DNA of 64,000 bases from Glandiceps talaboti (GCF_964340395.1 NC_135557.1:18208625-18272624); one strand, 5' to 3'; counted from the stretch's first letter, positions 43,135 through 56,719 are shown. The notes: generated by a model from the sequence alone, not told the origin. Made by a program: numbers and translations.

Positions 43135-44735
43135 TGAATGGATAAAAGTAAATATGATGGAAACTTGGGGAAAACAACGAAGTATACCGTATAACATGGA
43201 ATATGTTTTCCTAAGTAAGCAGACTCTTACCTTGACGGCTGAGTTAAGGCTGCACCAAATCACAAACGCTCTTAACAATTTTAGATTAAACCAGCAGCTA
43301 GAACATGATGCGTCGAATAAAAAGCTGACGTTTATATTGTTGACGTATTCACATCAAGCAGTGCAAGTCGTCTCCTTATTTATGGACACAGGTGTTGGTA
43401 ATATCACATCCCTAAAAGATACGACATGATGATAGCCAATCAGTCAACGCATCTAGGCAGCAACTAATTATCATATTGAAATAGAGAAAGCCACGCCCCT
43501 TTTTAATGAAGGAAGACTAGTTTCTCAGCTGTACACTTCAATTTGCATATCCTGAGGTTTACTGGCATTGATTTAATCAGTTTTAACAAACTTCATAGCT
43601 GAATGGCTATCGTTAAACCAACTGTTAAAAATCGAAAATTCTTGTTATGTATTAAGGGCTTAATAAATATGTCAAGTAAGGTGATGTTATTATGCCTATG
43701 GGCGATTCAGCAACCCAAGGTGCATGGAATAGTATAAATACTTGGGAGAATCATTTATTGGTTTTTCAATTTTGTGAGGGAATATAGTGGTTTTAACAAT
43801 TGTTGGAAACGAAGTAAAGCTGACTTGTCTAATTAAAGCAAAGAGATGGAGAGCCTTGGAATACAGTTATAGATTTCATACATGATGAACCAGGAACACA
43901 CTGGATTTCATTATATCGCCATATAGTTATACAAGCAGTCGTGCCCACGCTAATCCCGAAATCATGCTCTAAACATGAAATTATCCCCAAAAGATAATAT
44001 GATAAATTTAATTGGAGCTAAAATGAAACTGGTGACGTAATCACGTCGTAAATGACTTACAATGGTAAATGAATTGATTCGTACTTTGCATATTTGACGT
44101 ACTTAATTTTGTTTGGGGTAAGTGAACTGTTTATTTCATTTGAATATTTATGACTATCTGTTTGAATAAACTGGTCAATTACACGGTCCAGTCAATATGT
44201 GTATACTACTTGTGATTCTGTTGTCAACATGTCTAATCAGTTACTCATGCCAATCTTACACAATAATCAGTGTTTGATGTATAAAGTTTCTTTCATATCA
44301 AATTTACTTAAACATCGTAAACTAATTAGTGCAGATTGTAATATTACCAATGACCGGAGATCAGAAAGTATTAAGTTATGTATCAAATATTATTCTTACA
44401 TTACCCATTGTTTCCTGAGTCGTTCTACTTTCATTATCAAATGCTATTAATAGCATAATCCTCACGAAAAGATGACAGGGATTAACTATACGTGATTACT
44501 TTCTGATGATTCTTGCAAGTTTATATTATATCACTTATTCATGCTCCAATTGAATTTGCTTTAAGCGACTTAAATAGATTCATTGCTTTAAGCTGCTAAT
44601 AACATATCTTGAATGTCTATCGTCTAGCTGTATAGTACAACATATACGTGTATTCGTGAAATACCTGAGTGCATAAGTTCTTAGTATCAAATGAGCCGGC
44701 AGGATTAGCTATTATGACTATTTCAGTGAGAAGCG
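43135..44735. other. No supported gene
   Basis: Two frames (43130-43429 and 44199-44450) are 80-100 codons long but lack motifs. Nothing else recognised. Confidence 0.35.
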
Positions 44736-44825
44736 TCACCATAACATGTTCATACGATTAAGCACGATTTTTCTAAAAAAAAAAACAGGGTTTATAACAT
44801 AAAAACGTAAATCGTTGTACCTTAC

Positions 44826-44905
44826 CAATCTGTTGTAATACACCTTGTAGCCTACGGGTGAATCGGTAGCATTGTATGACAAGGTTCCAACATAATTACT
44901 ACTAC
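44826..44905 (-). CDS. Candidate small exon, unknown protein
   Basis: On the minus strand an acceptor (GATTTCAG) and a strong donor (TTG then GTAAGG) bound an 80-bp open stretch reading GSSNYVGTLSYNATDSPVG and YKVYYNRL, with an N-glycosylation motif (NAT). It looks like a piece of an extracellular protein. It lies 0.6 kb downstream of the sushi-like fragment on the same strand, but a link is only speculation. Confidence 0.27.
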
Positions 44906-45114
44906 CTGAAATCTTTACTAAAACCTTCAATGAGAATTTTCAGTCAATGTATTCCCATTTCCCTTATAAGGATTCAATATCGATGAAATACTATAATTTA
45001 ATACATGATGATTTGTTCTCCTGTCAGCATTTCTAAAGATTTGTTTTCTTTATATTTTTCACAACAGTAGTGTTCAGACCTTTATGATGCTGTAAATAGG
45101 CATCTTCTACCACC

Positions 45115-45149
45115 GTCTGTCTGTCTGTCTGCCTGCCTGCCTGCCTGCC

Positions 45150-45240
<91 letters not shown>
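45115..45240. repeat. (CTGT)n/(CTGC)n microsatellite
   Basis: About 31 tetranucleotide units with a short CTGC block and one TTGT variant. Confidence 0.94.
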
Positions 45241-45519
45241 TCGTCCTTGGCATGTGTATGGATAAATCGACATTTAGTCTGTAAATAACATGAGTGTTGT
45301 GGATGTAACGGGAATGTCAATTAAATTTTCAATCTAGATGCATATTTATCGCTCGGGGAAGGTGCATGGGCATGAAAATAGTTGAGTAAAAAAATAGGTT
45401 GTAAACATTTGCATTGACAAAACATACCCTTGGGTTGTTTCCACTGTTAAAATCAATGAGGTAGAACATATACAAGTTTTCTGTAATCCCGTGGGAGTGT
45501 TCATTATGTGTACACTACC

Positions 45520-45660
45520 AAGGATACTAGCCCATCTTGACAACGAGATGCAATCTTCAATTTTCAATACCTTCGGCGGCATTATCTTTAATGAACTTGT
45601 AACCCTCTTCACATAATGTCCGACAGTGTATAACACCATAGAGAGGGCACGATGCGAATT
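45520..45660 (-). pseudogene. Decayed sushi (CCP)-like exon
   Basis: On the minus strand, one frame from 45649 reads CPLYGVIHCRTLCEEGYKF and then IKDNAAEGIEN before a TGA. A neighbouring frame just downstream reads SRCQDG (45548-45531). The cysteine pattern C...C..LCEEGYKF...CQDG is that of sushi/complement-control modules, which are extracellular protein-binding domains. Because the two halves lie in different frames with a stop between, this is probably a decayed exon. The match is short, so chance is possible. Confidence 0.35.
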
Positions 45661-45664
45661 AGTT

Positions 45665-47050
45665 TTCATGTGAGTAAGAAGACTCAACTGTGAAAGGAAT
45701 TATAGATTGTGATCGAGGCAATTTAACTTCAAATGTCAAAGTTTATATCGCGGCATCGCAGTTGTGAATTGAGTTAAGAATGCGGTGTATTTGATTATCC
45801 GGACTGTTAACGAAAGTATATTAAACATCAAAACACAGTACATCTATCCACTTGACCATGCTCAAGGTAGTCTTATAAGTTCCATTGAATTACTTAAAGC
45901 GTATGCTGAGGTGGAGAGTTTATTGGTGAACAAAAAGAGAAAGTGAGGGATTTTTCTGTTCATAAGAACACTATACATTATACGTTGTCTCAAAACTTTT
46001 GTCTGCTCTTTGAATCATACACAGTGTTTGGAGATAACAAGCGAATCGAACGAATAATGTTATCAACGATTGGATCTATTTTAGGATATAATCAACGTAC
46101 GTTGTCAAATTGAGAGATTCAATTAATAAGCAACATGATGTGTTTAAGTCTCATACGACGAGATTTTGTTATGACTTACACTGAATAAAATACAGACACT
46201 GATAATTAATACACATAATTTTTTATCTTGTCTTATCTGACTGAGATGGTTTTGATTATTTGTTTCGCAGTGCAATACACTGTATCAATTGATATATAGG
46301 TGCGAAATCAGTATCTATATCTTTTGTGTGGAAGTCATAACAAGTCGATACGTTGGACGTAAATTGTCTATTTGACTGTAAATCTACCCCCATACAGTAG
46401 TATCAACCTTAAATTAGTAAACGTTGTCGTCTGCCTGCGTCACCCTTAGCAAATACTTTACTAATATTACTTCATTTTGCTAGCTGACTTGAACATTAAC
46501 GTTGGTATTAACTCCGCTACATTATATTTTGTTTGATTTGACAAATATCTTACGCTTCTTGTAATCGAGGCCTCGACTTACAAAGACGGACACTAACTAA
46601 ATACATTGTTGATCTATGTGGCAGACTACACAAGTGGATGATAGCGGTTCCTCTGTTGTCTGAATTTAATCCCCTTGTGATCAAGATAGTGTGTAAACAT
46701 TGGAAGTCCCAAAGCAACTGAGTACACTGCACGTTTAAGAAACTAGCTTTTGTAGAGCCGACCTGTTGAGACTGTAATAAGACCAATATCCATTCAATAG
46801 TTTATCACTCTTTTATCAACATGCTACGGCAGTAGTTTTAGTTTGTGCCTATCTTTAAGTAGTAAGCAGAAGACTCCATTACCTAAGAGATATAAACACT
46901 GCTACACACATTTCTCCATTTGACAAATACATCTTATTTTGTATACGTACCTCGCCAAAAACGCCAGAACACGTACAATTTTCACATTCCTTTTAATACT
47001 CACATGCCTAAAAAATAAATATATATGTTGTTACAATGTGTATGAAAGGA
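45665..47050. other. No supported gene
   Basis: Non-coding. No convincing frame, repeat or RNA gene. Confidence 0.4.
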
Positions 47051-47059
47051 AATGCTGGT

Positions 47060-47249
47060 TAGATATTCGTCGAGTGAATCTATGAAGAGAAACAGCGTTG
47101 ATAACATTTTGTCGGGCAGGATGATAAAATGCAGTGATGAAAATACGATTTTTGTTAAACAAGACGACATCTTAATTGAAATAAACTACCTTCCATTGCA
47201 TAATAATTTGCTTTCACTTGTTGATGTTTGTTATGTGGAAACACCATAA
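47060..47249 (+). pseudogene. Diverged duplicate piece P, copy 2
   Basis: The frame after TTAG|ATATTC reads YSSSESMKRNSVDN, then IKCSDENTIFVKQDDIL and INYLPLHNN, ending in a stop at 47247-47249. It is the better-preserved partner of the piece at 10.8-11.0 kb: the frame is open here and broken there. It may be a terminal exon, but no family is recognised and no AATAAA is close downstream. Confidence 0.33.
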
Positions 47250-47254
47250 CACTT

Positions 47255-48325
47255 AGAGAACTCGACTTAATCAATTCTCTTTTCAGTCAGTTTTTTCAAT
47301 TTATACAGAAATCATGTCAATTAAAATATATCCTCTAAATAAAAGGAAATGTTTACGAAAACGAATGATTTATTGTCATGATTTAATATGTAATAAAGTA
47401 ATATTTATCGATTTTTCGTAAAAAGTGAACATGAAAAATGCATTTAACCTATTTGTTTGAGTTCTCATTACTCAATAGCCTTTTCAACAAAGACCAGAAA
47501 TCTCAATGTCATAATTTTAGTAACAGACATGAATTGTTAAAGACAAAATTATTTATAAGTTATCATGTTTATTTTCGTGTAACTAAGGTTACCGTTAATA
47601 ATAGAAATTATTTCAATCCCAATCCGTTTGTATTCTATTCATTTCTCTCTAATGATTCTTGCATGTAATATCAAACAGATAGTCTAAGAACCGATTTCGC
47701 ACAGAAGTGTCAAACAAGGTCAGCAATCTCTCTCGATCCTGACATCCTTTCCTGTGATACATTTATCTAGTAACCTGTTGCGTGTGTACTTCACAAAAGA
47801 ACACTTTTACGAAGTAATGCCGTTTGTGTATGTCCGTATGTTGTACGTTAAAAACAATCAACGCTCATTGTATATTTTAAATAACATCCCCTCTCTGTAA
47901 TGTCTTGAATACGTTTGTATCAAAATATGAAAAGAAAGAGAATTGTCAGTGATGACGTTCATAGCATGAGACAAAATTCAAATTTAAAGGTTTCATCAAT
48001 TTTCGTGACTGCCAATTCCCCTTAGGAATGCAAAGATACGACTACCGTAAACACTTATCGAGGAATCTAATCACCATATTGTCAGTTTTACGACGTGCAA
48101 CCATAGGGTATGATATCGTAGAGAGATAAAGGCTTAAGGTTAAACCCATAGTTTGGCCATTAACGACGTTAAGGCTATTCCATCCTGTCAGGAATCATGA
48201 CATTGATTACATTAGTATTTTCCATACACTTAAACTCACTGACGGCTTTACTGTCTAGGGGTTATGCTGGTAAAGTAATCCGATATGTGACAAGGAGGAA
48301 GATAACACACCATGTTAAATAGAGT
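47255..48325. other. No supported gene
   Basis: Non-coding AT-rich sequence. Confidence 0.4.
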
Positions 48326-48326
48326 A

Positions 48327-48360
48327 GTTGATAAATAGATTCAGTTATCTATTTATCAAC
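48327..48360. other. Perfect 14-bp stem, 6-nt loop hairpin
   Basis: GTTGATAAATAGAT and ATCTATTTATCAAC are exact reverse complements separated by TCAGTT. It is AT-rich and lies 28 bp before a CCAT microsatellite. Function unknown. Confidence 0.85.
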
Positions 48361-48388
48361 ATAATATTTCATACTGGCTTGGGAGAAT

Positions 48389-48419
48389 CCATCCATCCAT
48401 CCATCCATCCATCCATCCA
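48389..48419. repeat. (CCAT)n microsatellite
   Basis: Seven CCAT units. Confidence 0.9.
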
Positions 48420-48654
48420 AATCTGTCATCGAATATTCTAGCCACCAGCCAATAGACGTAGACCCCTACTAATTATTGTGCAGCAAGTACAAAGGAAAAT
48501 ATGCAGAATAGCAAACAAACAATCACTGACAAACACAGATACATATACACTCACTCATATATAAAATGGCGAAATTAGCTTGTAATCTAACAAGTTAACA
48601 TTTTAACACTAACTTAAAGTTACAATTTGGTGGTACATGGTCTATTACCTATGG

Positions 48655-48666
48655 TGACCTTTGACC
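48655..48666. promoter_or_regulatory. DR1-type nuclear-receptor-like site
   Basis: TGACCTTTGACC is a direct repeat of the AGGTCA half-site with one-base spacing (read on the minus strand), the kind bound by HNF4/RXR-type receptors. A related CCTTTGACCTC lies near 48750. Such words also occur in dispersed repeats, so function is unproven. Confidence 0.25.
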
Positions 48667-48669
48667 ATA

Positions 48670-49370
48670 TGGCATATCCTTACTCATACATAACCTGACA
48701 TTTGGGACTATGTCAGCACAAGTTTGACTGCAGAGTTGACCTCTGCAACCTTTGACCTCGTCTCCCAGTAAAGTGGATCTGAATATAAGTCTGAAAAGGT
48801 GAATACATGCATGTTGCATCTTGTGTTACTAAACCTGCCATGATAGCATGATATGGACGTACAGCAATTTTATTTCCCCCATTTATTGTGGTCAGTATTG
48901 TGCACTAATTGTGTTACACAAGTGTGTAGTTACTCATTTGTCATTTCCAATATTAATATTATATATGAGAGGAAAGTGAGACACGCATACATGTATATAC
49001 ACATGTTATGTGTATCTATGCATATGTGTGTCTATGTCTGTTTGTCTTTGTTTATCGAAGGCATACAATTTTTGAGGAGTGGATATTCATTTGCAATGAG
49101 GTTACATTCAACAAACCGCACTCGGTATATAATGTCAAAATTACACTTTAGCTGCGAGGAGTGCTGTCCATTAAAAGTAAGGCACCCCCGGTAATATGAA
49201 TATCGATTTTATTCTCCTTATTCTCCTCGTCATCCATTTAACAGACTTAAAACTAGTATATAGCCTGTAAACCCTGCATGTCAGGGAAATACACTCTAGC
49301 CATAAATGGGAACTGATGTTGACAAGGACAGTACATGTCACTGGTGGCAAACATATAAAGACGATTCCCA
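48670..49370. other. No supported gene
   Basis: The 113-codon frame near 48853-49194 runs through low-complexity TATG-like sequence and has no recognised motif. Confidence 0.35.
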
Positions 49371-49375
49371 AGTCT

Positions 49376-49442
49376 AATGAATGAATGAATGAATGAATGA
49401 ATGAATGAATGGTGACGAATGACTGAATGGATGGATGAATGA

Positions 49443-49473
<31 letters not shown>

Positions 49474-49571
49474 TGTATGTATGTATGTATGTATGTATGT
49501 GTGTGTTTGTGTATGTATGTATGTATGTATGTATGTATGTATGTATGTATGTATGTATGTATGTATGTATG
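49376..49571. repeat. Compound (GAAT)n-(GTAT)n microsatellite
   Basis: About 8 GAAT units, a short GGAT stretch, then two (GTAT)n blocks separated by GTGTGTTTGTG. Confidence 0.94.
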
Positions 49572-49574
49572 CCT

Positions 49575-50300
49575 GCATGACTGCATGTATGCCTGCGATT
49601 CCGCGATTTGTCTCATTACTGTATCTGGAACATGTAAAATATGTATTAGGAATTAAGACCTCCATTGTACCTTGGTAAGTACTGTAATAATGACTCATAC
49701 ACTATTTACTTTTTACCTATTCTTATTTCCTTAAAGTCCTATGACTGACCAAACATTCTGAAAAATAAGGTTTCCCAATACATGAAAAAGATATTACAAA
49801 ACGTTGATAAAAGAAATCGGGTGTAACATAATGAAAACCAATATGAAAATAGTAAAGGGCTTCGGTAGTGAAACCTCAAAGAAGTTAATGGATTTTTCCG
49901 AGTAATAAAACGAATTCAAACATATTACTATCTTCCTTTATTTTAAGCAATCAGTTATATACTTGCTGTTCATTTGTATTGTTTGATGTGGATTACGCTA
50001 TAGATGCTAACTTTCACAAATTTGAAACTTTGACATTAATACATTTTGATATATAGGTATAATTCAAGTTTAGAAGTATTGATAACTCATACTCATTCAA
50101 TATATGGCAAATTCAGCGTACAGTTATCTATCTATATGTGTTATTATGGTTTACAGTTGCAATAAGATCGCGAACGTATTAATATAATATGTAATATGCA
50201 CACATTTAATCCAAAGGAGTTAATTAAATTACCATAAGCTAACCTAGGGACAGAATAGTGATGTAGTAATGCATTGTGATTAACAGAAAAAATGATGTTT
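49575..50300. other. No gene seen
   Basis: AT-rich, nothing supported. Confidence 0.4.
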
Positions 50301-50441
<141 letters not shown>

Positions 50442-50444
50442 TGT

Positions 50445-51220
50445 CGCCTTGTTACAGATGGAGGGAGGGGGGGGGGCAGCGCAGTGGTTTAACTTCAGTT
50501 TCTTACATGACATTCTGGTAATGGTAGATGTATTTTGTACACTCTTATGTTGCTTGAATTTCCATATTACATGACAATATGTCTAGGCTATAATAATACA
50601 GCAGATTCTTAAAACGAAATGAAATGTATTTGCCGATGTCAGTATTCTTGAATGACGAACGATTGCATCTTGGGAACAATTACACCAAGTTCATAAATAT
50701 GTGTGTGTGTGTGAAACCACCTTGAACAACAATAAAAATAGTTCCTGCTGATAATTAAAACTTCAAAAGAATGCACTTGATTTATGAGAAAGAGAAAAAT
50801 GATAATAACATTCTGAAGTAGACGAAAAAAAGGCAATCTCCCATAAATATAAATCTGAAGCATATCACTTTGAAAGAGTGTAAAATTCTCACAAGGCGCT
50901 GAGTCATAAAACACGACAATACGGATGAATATTTAATAGTCATTACAAAACTACGATAATGATCAATAACACACAAAGACTTTCCATCAGAAAATCAAAT
51001 TACTTTCTAGGTTTAGTAGCCTGTATCGTAGGCAAGTGATAACCATGGCAACGTGTGACGATGAATTTGTACGACCACAAACGATCAAACACTACATTTA
51101 AATTATTCATAGTGAACATTTTACCAACACGTATTCAATCTTTGAAAGTAATGCACAGAATAGTAAACAATATATGACCTTAGTAGTCCCAATCGTACAA
51201 AAGACTCCAAGTACGGATGG
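50445..51220. other. No gene seen
   Basis: Includes a G-rich patch at 50461-50480. No coding-like frame. Confidence 0.4.
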
Positions 51221-51241
51221 CTATGTATGTATGTATGTATG

Positions 51242-51275
<34 letters not shown>

Positions 51276-51277
51276 TG

Positions 51278-51344
<67 letters not shown>

Positions 51345-51447
51345 AGACATATATAAATATATATATGATATAACATGATATAATATAAGATGAGATAATA
51401 TAATATAATATAATATAATATAATATAATATAATATAATATAATATA
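51221..51447. repeat. Compound (GTAT)n-(TA)n-(TAATA)n
   Basis: About 15 GTAT units, about 29 TA units, then a TAATA pentamer array from about 51394. Confidence 0.93.
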
Positions 51448-51449
51448 TA

Positions 51450-52360
51450 CTTTGATTGACATACATGATCTTCAATCAGCTTTAGGCTTTCTAAATTGAA
51501 GTTTACTCTCGAGAGTATAATGGATTATATCTCCAAAAGTGTTAAGGTGAATAGCATATACCGTGCTGAACAGTGAAATGCTATCCGGATGTCTTTAGTC
51601 AGCAGAAAAAGACCATGTTCACCATAATTCTGTCAAAGTTGACAATCTAATACCGTTATTATCTTACACCAATATTATACTTTTCATCTTTATACATATA
51701 TTATTATATTATACAACCATACACTTTTATACATTATTTTTACTGTCTAACCCATCAGCTTTGTTGTTTTCCGTCGAGGCTTGTATTTTAAATGCAAGAT
51801 ATATTACACTATGATTCTTTTCAAAATAACCATTTATCAATGCCACGTTTTATTGTACAGAGTATCATTTTAAAATGATTACTAACTCTCCTTAATGATT
51901 AGTGTTCTTCCTTCAGGCAATGATTGAAAAAAAATAATGTTAATGATGAATTGCTAAGACTTACTTTCAAAGGTAATGAATAATATCTTTATGAAGGCCA
52001 TACTAAAATATTCTATTAATCGGACGATGACCCTTCTTGCGTCGACCTCAGGTGCTCTTTGCTCATAATTGGCTGTTTTGTGAAGATTTCTGCTTCTATT
52101 GATAGAAGGGCTTTCAAGAGGAAGAGATATCTAGAGTAGTCTTTCCGGTCTTCTAGATAATAACAACATTATTCATAGGAGCAGTGTTATTGGTATATGC
52201 CACATGGACGTGTTTCTCTCCTTTATTGTTAAGCGGCCCTTTCATTGAAAAGTTACATGAAGTGTTCAGAATCTTCGAGTGAATGGTAAGGTCTTCATTA
52301 AATTTGATTCCCTTTTATAGAAGAACGGAAAGAGAGACCTAGGAAGTGTGTAAATGAATG
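51450..52360. other. No gene seen
   Basis: Non-coding AT-rich sequence. Confidence 0.4.
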
Positions 52361-52363
52361 ATT

Positions 52364-52560
52364 GTATGTATGTATGTATGTATGTATGTATGTATGTATG
52401 TATGTATGTATGTATGTATGTATGTATGTATGTATGTATGTATGTATGTATGTATGTATGTATGTATGTATGCATGCATGCATGTATGTATGTATGTATG
52501 TATGTATGTATGTATGTATGTATGTATGTATGTATGTATGTATGTATGTATGTATGTATG
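52364..52560. repeat. (TATG)n microsatellite, ~49 units
   Basis: Nearly perfect apart from GCATGCATGCATG at 52472-52484. All three frames are open on both strands because the tetramer array has no stops, producing spurious Cys-Met-Tyr-Val peptides. Confidence 0.95.
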
Positions 52561-52968
52561 GATACCCTAGCACGTACAGATAAATACAATGCATATATTT
52601 TGTCTTTCGATAATATCGCCATAGTAGCACGCTAATATGTGTTAAAATTGATAACTCGGTTAAAGCTGCAACTACATCATTTTCTGAAACTGTTTTGTTA
52701 AATATAATGATCTACTTGTAATGTTGTTCACCATGAGATATGTTGAATCCCTTATGAGTTATCACATTTGTGTAGCAGTACACATAGCAAGGTGTCATAT
52801 ATCCAATCAGATTGGTTTGTGGGTCAGCCCCTAAAAGTCAGTGGTCTGTGAATCACGGTTTCAACATTTTAGTATACTACATAGATAACAGAGACCTCTA
52901 ATGGGCATGTACAATGTTGGTATTTCAATATTTTGAGTAGATATATACTTGGTTGTCTGATTAAAAAA

Positions 52969-52969
52969 C

Positions 52970-53018
<49 letters not shown>
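52969..53018. repeat. (ACA)n microsatellite
   Basis: About 16 perfect ACA units. Confidence 0.94.
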
Positions 53019-53019
53019 A

Positions 53020-55925
53020 AGCAGAAAAAAACCCAAAGAAACAGAGTTATAGCTAGTACTGCACCTTTAACAATAGGAAAGGCCCGATTCGTTTTATTTA
53101 CCGTATATTCGTTCGAGCTCTGTGTTTGCTACTTGCGTTCCTTTTTGTGTATCTAATGTCCATATTTACCTATTTTAAAATATCATAAGAAAGATTATAT
53201 CCATAAATACAGACACTGACTGACAGACAGACAGACACACATACACACATCAGGGTAATATGTAATATAGATGAAAAAAAGCAATCTAAACCCAACAGTT
53301 ATCCATATATGACAAGAGCTTTGGGTAACAATATTTTCTCCCATCATTTATCTATAATACCAATACCACTACAATTATTCATGATGTCAAATTGTAGCCA
53401 AATCAATAATACTTATAAATCCACTGTCAGACCAGGAAATGAAACATGTTTAGCTCTAATCTACATGGTATTTCGTTTATAATGTTTTGAAAGAGTAGTG
53501 ATGTGGGAAAATGATTTCAACTTTCAACATTTCGCGATTTCAAAAAGAAATCACACTCGAGTGGCATTTGTGAATTATGAATCTTTAACCGACGATAAAT
53601 AAATGATCTTATAGAGAAACATTACATGAAAATTACAATCGTATTATACTATACCGGTAATATATATTCGACTACAAAGGAAGGATCGCGCCAATGGCGT
53701 ATATTGTGCAAATACTACCAAACTAATAATGCCATACACAATGCAATTGCCATGGTTATTTCACGGGAAGGATTGTTTGAGTCAGACTTAATACTTGTCA
53801 ATACACCTGGGGACGTAGACAACATTTTCTAAGACTATTTGCAACGAAATTAAATATCGAAGGTGGATATTTAAGACCAAAGGCAAACGTTACGGTTATA
53901 GCAGCAGACACACTAAATGTGATACTTACCTGTTATTAACTGAAGTCTTTGTTATTAACAGCCAGCGAACACACATTTCGAGCAACGGCTTACGAAAAAT
54001 GTATGTAAATCTAGGCACCGCAAAAGTTTTCAAACACTAGGGCGTAATGTTGACGAATTTTTGAAGGGGAAAAGGTTCGCAAGTTCCTGTAATGTGTAGA
54101 AATTCTCAAGACAAGCATATCACGCGTATGGATTCGAAAAGAATAAATTCCTCTTTCACCCAATGGGGTATGTGATTGTACACAAGTAAGTACTAGTTGG
54201 GCAGAAGAGGATTGACACATACTGTGCTAAATTCGCCTTGTGAGTTTGCATATACGCTTGTGTTGTTATAAATAATATGACTATATGGAATCGTTCAAGA
54301 AGAATTAATCAGTTTGGTTCATGTCATAAAACAGTTTTCTTGGAGATAATCCAACTTTTAGAACACACACCTTAAAGGGAGCTTAAGCTTGGCTTTTAAA
54401 GCAGCCTTTATGAAAATTCATGGATTAATTTAGCGAAAATAAAATCGAACTTTCAATTTCTAGTCTTTTGCATATCCACGTGACTGGTCAACGATATTTT
54501 GTAATGCTGTATTGGTGATACAGAAGTGTTTGTCATAATGTCGTGTACCGATTTATATTTATACATGAATTTGAAGACTAAGAAATTCCTTCTCTCTAAT
54601 AACCTAATTCTATTGAGGAAATAAGAATGTTTACTTCTAAAATGGCGAGACCGCGGAAATTTTGAATCCCCAAACCAAAAAAATGACTTTATATTTATGC
54701 AATGTGATAATGATAAAAATAGCGCCCTTTGTCGTTCGGATCAGAAAACATCACAAAAGTAGGTTGACATTCTAGGGACACACAAAAAGCATGTATTTTG
54801 GCACAAACATTGTATATTGCTGTACAGAACATCATTAAGTACATCATTAAGTTCAAAATAGCATTTTGTTTTTTCAATGTCATTTTTTGAATTTTTGTTC
54901 AAGAATCCAGACTGTTAAAGTTCGGTTATGAATTGAAAGCATCGACATATACAAACCAATTAACTTGGATTTGCTTTACCTACTCATCCCCTTTCTCTAA
55001 ATGTAACCGACTGAGTGGCCAATTAATTTTAAAGGTTTTACGGTGAAAAACATAAGAAATCAAGAAAAATCGTAAAGGGTAAACGTAAAGATTGTTCTCA
55101 TGCAGTTTTGTAATTTAATGAGTTAACTCGCCAAAAAATTACATCATAAAAAAGAGTGTTACCTACGTGAGAAACCTCATATAAAATACGAAAATCTAAA
55201 ACATTACACGTCTCTAGTATCATTCAGTGTGGCATCGGAGTGATTATTTGTTGGGTACTTCACACGCCAGTAGGATAAAAAGTCGACATTTGACAATTTG
55301 AAATAACATGCCGCTACAAACATTAACATAAATACAAAGCATGTTTCCCAATGCCGCTCAAAAACCCATATATCTTAATGACACTTTTCAGCACGATATG
55401 TGTCATTCGTACCATTAACACAAAACATTATTTTTGTATCTTAATGGTAGCAATGACCTATTTAGAGACTTCTTATTTCAATGTGATGTTATTTCAATGT
55501 GAGGATTCTGTTCCGTATATCCCGTGATGTACATTTAAAGTAGTCAATTTGCTCTTTTCTCTTTTCTTTCTTGCAGTGTGAATCATTGTACGGGGATAAT
55601 GGCATCAACGATTTTACTTAAATGCAGTAATAGCAAAATATTATCATGTGACTGCTACATTTGTAGGAAGGGATAGGTGGGCACTTTTTTGTGCTGTCAA
55701 TACCTTCCCCAACAAACGTATGTTATAATCACACTGTTAGGTTCCATATAACCCCTTCTCAAATATTTCTCAAACCAAAGCATAGTTAGTCGAGACATAG
55801 TTGGTAAAAGATATACCAATCCATTTAATCCTAAAAAGTACACTTTCCCAAATACCTTTATTAGTACAAATGGTCAAATTATTCCCATGACAATCTCTGT
55901 CCTATATAGTTAGATAAACATACAG
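53020..55925. other. No supported gene
   Basis: The 68-codon ATG frame at 53626-53832 is mixed in composition but has no family match that I recognise. No other supported feature. Confidence 0.35.
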
Positions 55926-55929
55926 TTAT

Positions 55930-56110
55930 ATAGACAGACACATAGACAGATAGATAGACAGACATACATACATACATACATACAGACAGACATACAGACA
56001 GACAGACAGACAGTCAGACAGACAGGCAGGCAGATATATAGCTAGATAGAGATTTCGATAGACAGATAGATAGATAATGATTATATATATAGACAGATAG
56101 GTAGATAAAT
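55930..56110. repeat. Mixed GACA/GATA/CATA tetranucleotide tract
   Basis: Interspersed AGACA, GATA and CATA units, highly interrupted, so older than the pure arrays elsewhere. Confidence 0.85.
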
Positions 56111-56365
56111 GGTTAGATAAATATTTCTATTCTGCGCGCCTAATAACACGATCAACTAGTTATCCTAATTTCAAGGATATTACTTACATACAGCTGAGAG
56201 CTTTAATATTTTCATTGTAAATAATTTCCCTTGGTATATTATGTAATATTAAACATTAATCTTAGTGTGTATCTTGTCCTTTCGGAAGTTATTTATCTGA
56301 ATGTCATAATTGGAGATGAAACTTTAATATTACGTTTTAGCCTATATTCTCCTCTTGTGTTACAG

Positions 56366-56715
56366 ACCCCAGGGTCAGTACCAGCCGCAAGTCTATACCA
56401 CTAATATTAACTCAATTAGTTGAATTCTCTCGACATTTTGGATTACTGGAGAGTAATTTGGAAAAAGAGCTTTCGGCAGACAGAGGAAATGTCAGAATAG
56501 ATCTTCAATACACCTCAGGGTCATGGTTGAATCAACTCCTGAACTTTTGCAAGAAAGGGAATTACCATCATGAGTACGTTTTGTATATTTCTGCATGTAA
56601 AGTTAACCCACGAAGAAAGAAGTCTTCCCTACTTAGCCAAAAAAGATCCGCTGTTATAAAGAACAACATGGAAGCAATTGTAAGAAAATATTTTCTTAGG
56701 AAACATTTCGGATAA
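56366..56715 (+). CDS. Candidate terminal exon, unknown protein
   Basis: An acceptor with a moderate pyrimidine tract (CTCCTCTTGTGTTACAG) precedes a 350-bp stretch open to a TAA at 56713-56715. The peptide includes TQLVEFSRHFGLLESNLEKE, YTSGSWLNQLLNFC and RKKSSLLSQKRS, ending RKYFLRKHFG. It is basic and helix-prone, without membrane segments. The frame has no internal ATG until late, which fits a last exon better than a single-exon gene. Family not recognised; no close AATAAA was seen. Confidence 0.3.
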
Positions 56716-56719
56716 TCTA

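Noticed and set aside
53626-53832. 68-codon frame beginning MKITIVLYYTGN
   Set aside because: No family, splice or polyadenylation support; length within chance expectation.
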